A DNA stretch of 64,000 nt from JALHNI01 sp965229305 (GTDB taxonomy: Bacteria; Acidobacteriota; Terriglobia; Bryobacterales; Bryobacteraceae): contig CBDDIZ010000030.1 of the NCBI GenBank assembly GCA_965229305.1, forward strand, positions 1 through 64,000, in the 5' to 3' direction. Under the pieces are notes generated by a model. That model was not told the DNA's origin, did no database searches, and worked only from the letters and a program-made list of their open reading frames with translations. Positions 59,852-64,000 of this stretch are shown in pieces. Position numbers and translations under genes: made by a program. Position 1 is the first letter of the stretch, and each line of letters begins with the position of its first letter.

Positions 59852-61519
59852 TTAACGAGGACTCAATTTCGGCCAGGCAATCTCGATTCCCTGCGCCACC
59901 AAGCGCGCCTGGAACTCAGCCAGCCGCTTCGGATCTTTGCGAATCGCCCGCGGCGCCGTTTTCAGGCGCAGCGCCTCGGCCACCAACATGCCGGCCGATT
60001 CACCGATATTCCACTCCACCGGATGCAACCGGTAACAACCGTTCGTAATGTGTGTCGTGCCCAAGTTCTTGCTCGCCGGGAGTAAGTTCTCCAGACGCAC
60101 CGGCAGCAGCGACCCGAGCGGAATCTGGAACGGGAGTGAACTGACGTCGATATAATTATCGCCGCCCGATGAAGGATGTAAGTCGATCCGGTAGCTTCCC
60201 ACGCCCACCGAATCCGGATAAACCTCCGCGGCCTCTCCCTTCCCTTCCTTCTTCCGCACCGCCGTGCTGACGTGCTGCTCCACCACCGTCAACTCCGCCT
60301 TGATGCGGCGTGACTCGCGAATGTAGGGATACTTCGCCAGGCCATCATCGGTGCCCGTCATGTCCGGACGAATACGCAGCCCGGGCCAGCCCTGCTTGCC
60401 ATCCAAGCGCGGCGCTTCGGTTTGCATCCAATAAAGCAGTGACAGGCTCAACTGCCGCCCGCGCTCCAGATGCTTCGCCGCCTCGGCTGCCGGCACGTCG
60501 ATCAGGTTGCCGAGCCAATAGTCGTTCTGCGGCCAGTTCACCAGCGAGATGTCACTGCGGAGAAAACCTCGCTCGTAATTCCCCGTGCGCGCAATGCGGC
60601 GATAGATCCATAAGTTCAACTGCCCCGGCCGGCTCGCATCTTCCGTCGGATCGAAGTACACTGCCCGCTCGGCCAGCGTCTGCGGATTGGCCATCTTCCA
60701 ACTGAGTAACTTACCCGGCCAATTCACCGGCTTCATCTGCGGGACATAGTCGCGCCAGAAGTCGTACTCGGCGGGCTTCTCGCCCCGATGATCCTCGCCC
60801 GGCACATGGTCGATCGCAAAGCACACCGTAAACGACTGCTGATTCTGCGGCTGCGCCGCCTCCGGCGCGGACGGCTCCCCCGTCTCCTTGCGTGACTCAA
60901 ACCCGATCGCGTACTCGCACTTGGCCAACGGCAGCAGATCGCCCATCTCCGTCGCATCGATAAAATAGGGTGCCTGAATTGTCTGCAGACGGCCATCGGC
61001 CCCGCGGACCGCCACCGCATTCACCCGATCGCCGCTCACGTCTGCCGCCACCGGCTTTCGGTTCAGCAACAGCGTCAGCGAACCCGCGCTGATGTAAGGC
61101 TGCAACATCGCCCGCAGAACGGCCAGCGACACCGGCGGCTCGTGCGTCAGCTTCGAGACCGAACCGCCACCGGGATTGAATTGCGCATTCGCCCGCACCT
61201 CCGCCGTCAGCGGATAGTTGGCACGATAGTAGTCACGCACGCTGTTCCGATAGCGCCGATAAGCCTGCGTTCCGCCGAAGCTCTCAATCCACGGATGCTC
61301 GTCGGGCGGCACCGCCTGGGCCGTCAACTGGCCGCCAATCCAATCGGTCTCCTCGGTCATCACCACCCGCAGACCATTGCGCAAAGCGGCCAGCGCCGCC
61401 GCGCAGCCGCCGGTGCCCGCGCCGATCACCGCCACGTCCGCCTTCAACTCGCGAGCCGAGAGCGCCGCGGCCCAGGGCAGCGTGAGAAAAACGCGCCGAT
61501 CAAGGTTTGTTCTGGCCAT
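59852..61519 (-). CDS. Secreted FAD-dependent oxidoreductase
   Basis: 555 residues. An RR-type N-terminal signal (NLDRRVFLTLPWAAAL) is followed by a Rossmann FAD site (VIGAGTGGCAAALAA). The protein belongs to the FAD-dependent oxidoreductase family (PF12831-type), with IDATEMGDLLPLAKCEY and GTTHITNGCYRLHPVEWNIGESAG near the end. In this phylum such genes often stand near carbohydrate-active enzymes, but the substrate is not known. First gene of a minus-strand run with purU, epimerase, aldolase and GNAT genes. Confidence 0.85.
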   Translation of the reverse strand: MARTNLDRRVFLTLPWAAALSARELKADVAVIGAGTGGCAAALAALRNGLRVVMTEETDWIGGQLTAQAVPPDEHPWIESFGGTQAYRRYRNSVRDYYRANYPLTAEVRANAQFNPGGGSVSKLTHEPPVSLAVLRAMLQPYISAGSLTLLLNRKPVAADVSGDRVNAVAVRGADGRLQTIQAPYFIDATEMGDLLPLAKCEYAIGFESRKETGEPSAPEAAQPQNQQSFTVCFAIDHVPGEDHRGEKPAEYDFWRDYVPQMKPVNWPGKLLSWKMANPQTLAERAVYFDPTEDASRPGQLNLWIYRRIARTGNYERGFLRSDISLVNWPQNDYWLGNLIDVPAAEAAKHLERGRQLSLSLLYWMQTEAPRLDGKQGWPGLRIRPDMTGTDDGLAKYPYIRESRRIKAELTVVEQHVSTAVRKKEGKGEAAEVYPDSVGVGSYRIDLHPSSGGDNYIDVSSLPFQIPLGSLLPVRLENLLPASKNLGTTHITNGCYRLHPVEWNIGESAGMLVAEALRLKTAPRAIRKDPKRLAEFQARLVAQGIEIAWPKLSPR

Positions 61520-61540
61520 CTACGTTATGATGGCACCAAG

Positions 61541-62488
61541 TTGGGCTTCATTATTGTCTCTGGAGGGCCGGGAATCCGCACGGCGGAGGTGGCGCGGCTG
61601 GCGCGAGTGATGCTCGCCAGTCAGGACGTCCCTTGCGAGTTGATTGACGAAGCGCGCCTCCAGCAATTGCTCGACGAAGAGTTCGCCGGGCAAACCCTGC
61701 CACCCAAAGCTTGGGCCGATGCCGCCACAGCCCTCCTGGTGACTGCCGCGCTGGAACAGCATCTGCTGCTCACCGCCGACGGCGCCGAGCATCTCTTTCC
61801 CAAGACCTCCCACGCCCTGCGCGTAGCTCTCGAAGCTCCCGAGAACGCCCGCGTCGGCTGCCTGATGCTTGCCCACAACGAGGACAAGCCTTCTGCCAAG
61901 GCGCGCCTCAAACAGGAAGTCGCCCTCCACCGCCAGCGCAAGCACGATCGCTTCGGGCGCCGCGCCGCCGACTTCGACCTGGTTCTCCACGCCGGCCTCC
62001 TCACCAGTGACCAGATGGCCGCGCTCATCGTCCACCTCGTCGAAACCAAGGGCCTGCCACCTTTGCTCTCGGCCGCCGAAGAGGCCCGCATCCAATTCGA
62101 CGTTCGCCTCCACTTGGCACAGCACGGCATCACCCCCGTCGGCCGCGCTCCGCTCAAGCGCCGCCTGTTTGCCAACAAGAGCGAAGAGATCTTCGCCAAC
62201 CTCCTCGACTTCTACCGCATTGAGTGGCAATACGAGCCTCGCAGTTTCGCCCTCGCCTGGGACCGCAACCAGCAGCCGCTCGAGATGTTCACCCCTGACT
62301 TCTACCTCCCCGAATTTGACCTCTACGTCGAACTCACCACCATGAAGCAATCTCTCGTCACCAAGAAAAACCGCAAGGTCAAGCTGCTGAAACAGATCTA
62401 CCCGGACGTCAACATCCAGGTCTTCTATCAGCGCGACTTTCAGAACCTCGTCTTCAAACACGGCCTGCCTGCCCTGGTGACCGCATGA
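61541..62488 (+). CDS. Cytidylate-kinase-like protein fused to nuclease-like domain
   Basis: 315 residues from TTG 61541; upstream codons in this frame would overlap the divergent start at 61519. The first 200 residues resemble a cytidylate-kinase-like protein, with FIIVSGGPGIRTAEVARLARVML in place of the P-loop, which lacks the usual GK[ST] (the kinase activity is doubtful). The C-terminal 110 residues (about 205-315: RRLFANKSEEIFANLLDFYRIEW, then FTPDFYLPEFDLYVELTTMKQ, in parts) look like a PD-(D/E)XK-type fold with D253 and E264. Directly upstream of GNAT and hpt, four bases overlapping, so co-transcribed with them. Confidence 0.65.
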   Translation: MGFIIVSGGPGIRTAEVARLARVMLASQDVPCELIDEARLQQLLDEEFAGQTLPPKAWADAATALLVTAALEQHLLLTADGAEHLFPKTSHALRVALEAPENARVGCLMLAHNEDKPSAKARLKQEVALHRQRKHDRFGRRAADFDLVLHAGLLTSDQMAALIVHLVETKGLPPLLSAAEEARIQFDVRLHLAQHGITPVGRAPLKRRLFANKSEEIFANLLDFYRIEWQYEPRSFALAWDRNQQPLEMFTPDFYLPEFDLYVELTTMKQSLVTKKNRKVKLLKQIYPDVNIQVFYQRDFQNLVFKHGLPALVTA

Positions 62489-62964
62489 GCCTCCGCATCG
62501 CCTCCGCGCAGGAAGCCGACGTCCCGGTGATCCTCGACTTCATTCGCCAATTGGCCGAATACGAGAAGCTCTCGCATGAAGTGCAAGCCACCGAAGAGGC
62601 CTTGCGCCAAACGCTCTTCAGCGAGCGTCCTTACGCGGAGGTCCTGCTGGCCTATTGGGACGACGAGCCGGTGGGCTTCGCGCTCTTCTTCCACAACTAC
62701 TCCACGTTCCTCGCCAAGCCTGGCCTCTATCTCGAAGACCTCTTCGTCAACCCCTCCGCGCGCGGACGTGGCATCGGCAAGGCCTTACTCACCCGGCTGG
62801 CCGAAGTTGCCAATCAACGCGGCTGCGGACGCGTCGAGTGGAGCGTGCTCGATTGGAATACGCCTTCCATCGAGTTCTACCGCCGCATGGGCGCGGTGGC
62901 CAAAGACGAGTGGACCATCTTCCGCCTCACGGGCGAAGCCCTGGAGCGCTACGGCTCATGCTGA
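62485..62964 (+). CDS. GNAT family N-acetyltransferase
   Basis: 159 residues. GNAT fold with the acetyl-CoA loop SARGRGIGKALL and YLEDLFVNP, closest to the diamine/spermidine-type acetyltransferase group. It may acetylate a polyamine or an amine. It starts four bases inside the preceding gene and overlaps hpt by seven bases (62958-62964), so it is translationally coupled to both. Confidence 0.88.
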   Translation: MSLRIASAQEADVPVILDFIRQLAEYEKLSHEVQATEEALRQTLFSERPYAEVLLAYWDDEPVGFALFFHNYSTFLAKPGLYLEDLFVNPSARGRGIGKALLTRLAEVANQRGCGRVEWSVLDWNTPSIEFYRRMGAVAKDEWTIFRLTGEALERYGSC

Positions 62965-63509
62965 AGCCGCCGGGGCTCGAGCGTATTCTCTTCACCGAAG
63001 AACAGGTGAATGCCCGCATCGCCGAAGTCGGCGCCGAGATCTCGGCCAAATACGAAGGACGCTCGCTCAAGCTGATTGGCGTGTTGAAGGGCTCCGTCTT
63101 CTTCCTGACGGCGTTGGCCCGCACGATCACCGTGCCGGTGAAGATCGACTTTCTCGCCATCTCGAACTTCGCCCCCAAGCCGCTGGCGCCGGGCGGCGTG
63201 GTGCGCATCTCCAAGGACCTCGACGAAGGCATTGAAGACGAAGACGTCCTACTGGTGGAGGACATCGTCGACACGGGCCTCACTACCCGCTACCTGCTGC
63301 AGATGCTCGCCGGACGCGGCCCGCATTCGCTGGGTATCTGCACACTGCTGGACCGAACCAGTAAGCGCCTGGTTCCCGTCCCCATTCACTACCGATGCTT
63401 TGAAATTCCGGACCGCTTCGTCGTGGGCTGCGGGCTCGACCACAAGCAGCTCTACCGCAATCTGGGCTATTTGGCAGTGCTCGACCCCGCGGCCGTCCGT
63501 CAGGACTAG
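62958..63509 (+). CDS. hpt: Hypoxanthine phosphoribosyltransferase
   Basis: 183 residues from ATG 62958, which overlaps the stop of the GNAT gene. It has the PRPP-binding loop VLLVEDIVDTGLTTRYL (97-112) and the N-terminal IGVLKGSVFFL. It salvages hypoxanthine (and guanine) to IMP and GMP. In many bacteria hpt lies next to tilS and ftsH; those genes are not visible here. Convergent with the SIMPL gene, 3 bases apart. Confidence 0.95.
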   Translation: MLKPPGLERILFTEEQVNARIAEVGAEISAKYEGRSLKLIGVLKGSVFFLTALARTITVPVKIDFLAISNFAPKPLAPGGVVRISKDLDEGIEDEDVLLVEDIVDTGLTTRYLLQMLAGRGPHSLGICTLLDRTSKRLVPVPIHYRCFEIPDRFVVGCGLDHKQLYRNLGYLAVLDPAAVRQD

Positions 63510-63512
63510 ACC

Positions 63513-64000
63513 TTACTGCAGAATGGCGACTTCGATCGTCACCGTCGCGCGCACTTCGACCAGGCCCGAATCGAGCGTCGTAGCCGCGGGCGCCGTCGCG
63601 GCCGCGCCGCGGAAGTCAGCAGTCACCGGCGTGACGGAATAGCCTTCATCGGCCGCCAGAATGGCGCCCAGCCGCACGCTCAGGCCTTCGGCAATCGCGG
63701 TCGCACTAGCCCGCGCCGTTTGCGTGGCTCGCTTCAGGGCTTCGCGCCGCTGCGGCTCCGAATCCTTCAAGCCAAAGCGGACGCCGCTGACCGAAGTCGC
63801 CCCCGCTTGGGTGGCGGCGTCGATGATCTTGCCCGCCGCATTCAGGTCGTAGGCCGTCACTTCCAGCGTATTGCTGGCGAAGAAGCCCACCAGCGCTTGG
63901 CCGCCCGTGGGCAGGCTGCGATAGTTCGGGTTCACCGAATAGGCCACCGTCTTGATCTCGCCGTTGGTGCCGAGCAGCGCCTTCACCTTCGTATTGACGG
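63513..64000 (-). CDS. SIMPL-domain (DUF541) protein, cut by the right edge
   Basis: At least 162 codons run from the right edge to 63513. A GTG at about 63986 gives 157 residues, but the frame stays open to 64000, so the real start lies outside the window. SIMPL/DUF541 proteins are exported beta proteins of uncertain role. The visible part has TVAYSVNPNYR, GFFASNTLEVTAYDL, the SVSGVRFGLKD segment and a repeat of small hydrophobic residues, as in the family. The N-terminal export signal is not visible. Confidence 0.75.
   Translation of the reverse strand, partial: VNTKVKALLGTNGEIKTVAYSVNPNYRSLPTGGQALVGFFASNTLEVTAYDLNAAGKIIDAATQAGATSVSGVRFGLKDSEPQRREALKRATQTARASATAIAEGLSVRLGAILAADEGYSVTPVTADFRGAAATAPAATTLDSGLVEVRATVTIEVAILQ

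Overview
The window looks like part of the chromosome of a soil Acidobacterium, most likely of the Solibacter/Bryobacter type (order Bryobacterales). This is inferred from gene content: a DUF1501, DUF1549/DUF1553 and pre-peptidase-domain operon, secreted multi-domain proteins with IPT, InlB-like and CAP domains, a CHAT-TPR protein, Tat-dependent oxidoreductases, many high-GC genes that overlap by a few bases, and frequent GTG or TTG starts. No rRNA, tRNA or CRISPR array was found.

Region 1 (1-10.5 kb) is an accessory island that is visibly AT-richer than the rest. It carries at least five small minus-strand genes for unknown, mostly exported proteins, plus a possible sixth cut by the left edge. 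Each is followed within about 60 bases of its stop codon, or is overlapped at its stop, by a copy of a GC-rich repeat with core GGTGCCGGACATGGCCTATG. The core occurs nowhere else in the window. Three insertion sequences have entered the array. Two near-identical 2,214-bp IS66 elements each have a perfect 8-bp target duplication. One 1.27-kb IS5-family element has a TA duplication. The first IS66 and the IS5 each split a gene whose reading frame is restored exactly when the element and one target copy are removed. I regard this repeat-delimited single-gene array as the most unusual object here.

Region 2 (10.5-24.4 kb) has a gene-poor patch with GGGGACAGTCCCC palindromes and a HAMP protein that ends in a degenerate histidine-kinase box. 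Next comes a four-gene secreted operon (19536 down to 12365): pre-peptidase-domain protein, DUF1549/DUF1553 cytochrome-like protein, DUF1501 protein, and an esterase fused to an SMP-30 lactonase. A large CAP-domain protein follows, then four small genes, one GIY-YIG-like, divergent from an XRE regulator.

Region 3 (24.4-38.2 kb) holds an M20 peptidase, a CHAT-TPR protein, an IPT-domain protein, an ECF sigma/anti-sigma pair, an InlB-repeat protein with an IS3 element directly upstream, DUF1059, a complete EAL phosphodiesterase, a GntR regulator, and a FecR-domain glycine-rich protein with a structured leader and a strong terminator.

Region 4 (38.2-64 kb) is mostly ordinary chromosome: a sugar-binding lipoprotein, a MauG-like peroxidase, gamma-glutamyltransferase, ftsY-ribD-ribE-ftcD, dacB, a chain of overlapping secreted proteins, a class C beta-lactamase-like protein, a DUF362 protein, an alkyltransferase-like protein, a YhhQ-type transporter, a BadF/BadG kinase, and a minus-strand run of FAD oxidoreductase, purU, epimerase, DapA-like and GNAT genes. 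It ends with a kinase-like/nuclease-like fusion, a GNAT, hpt, and a SIMPL protein cut by the right edge.
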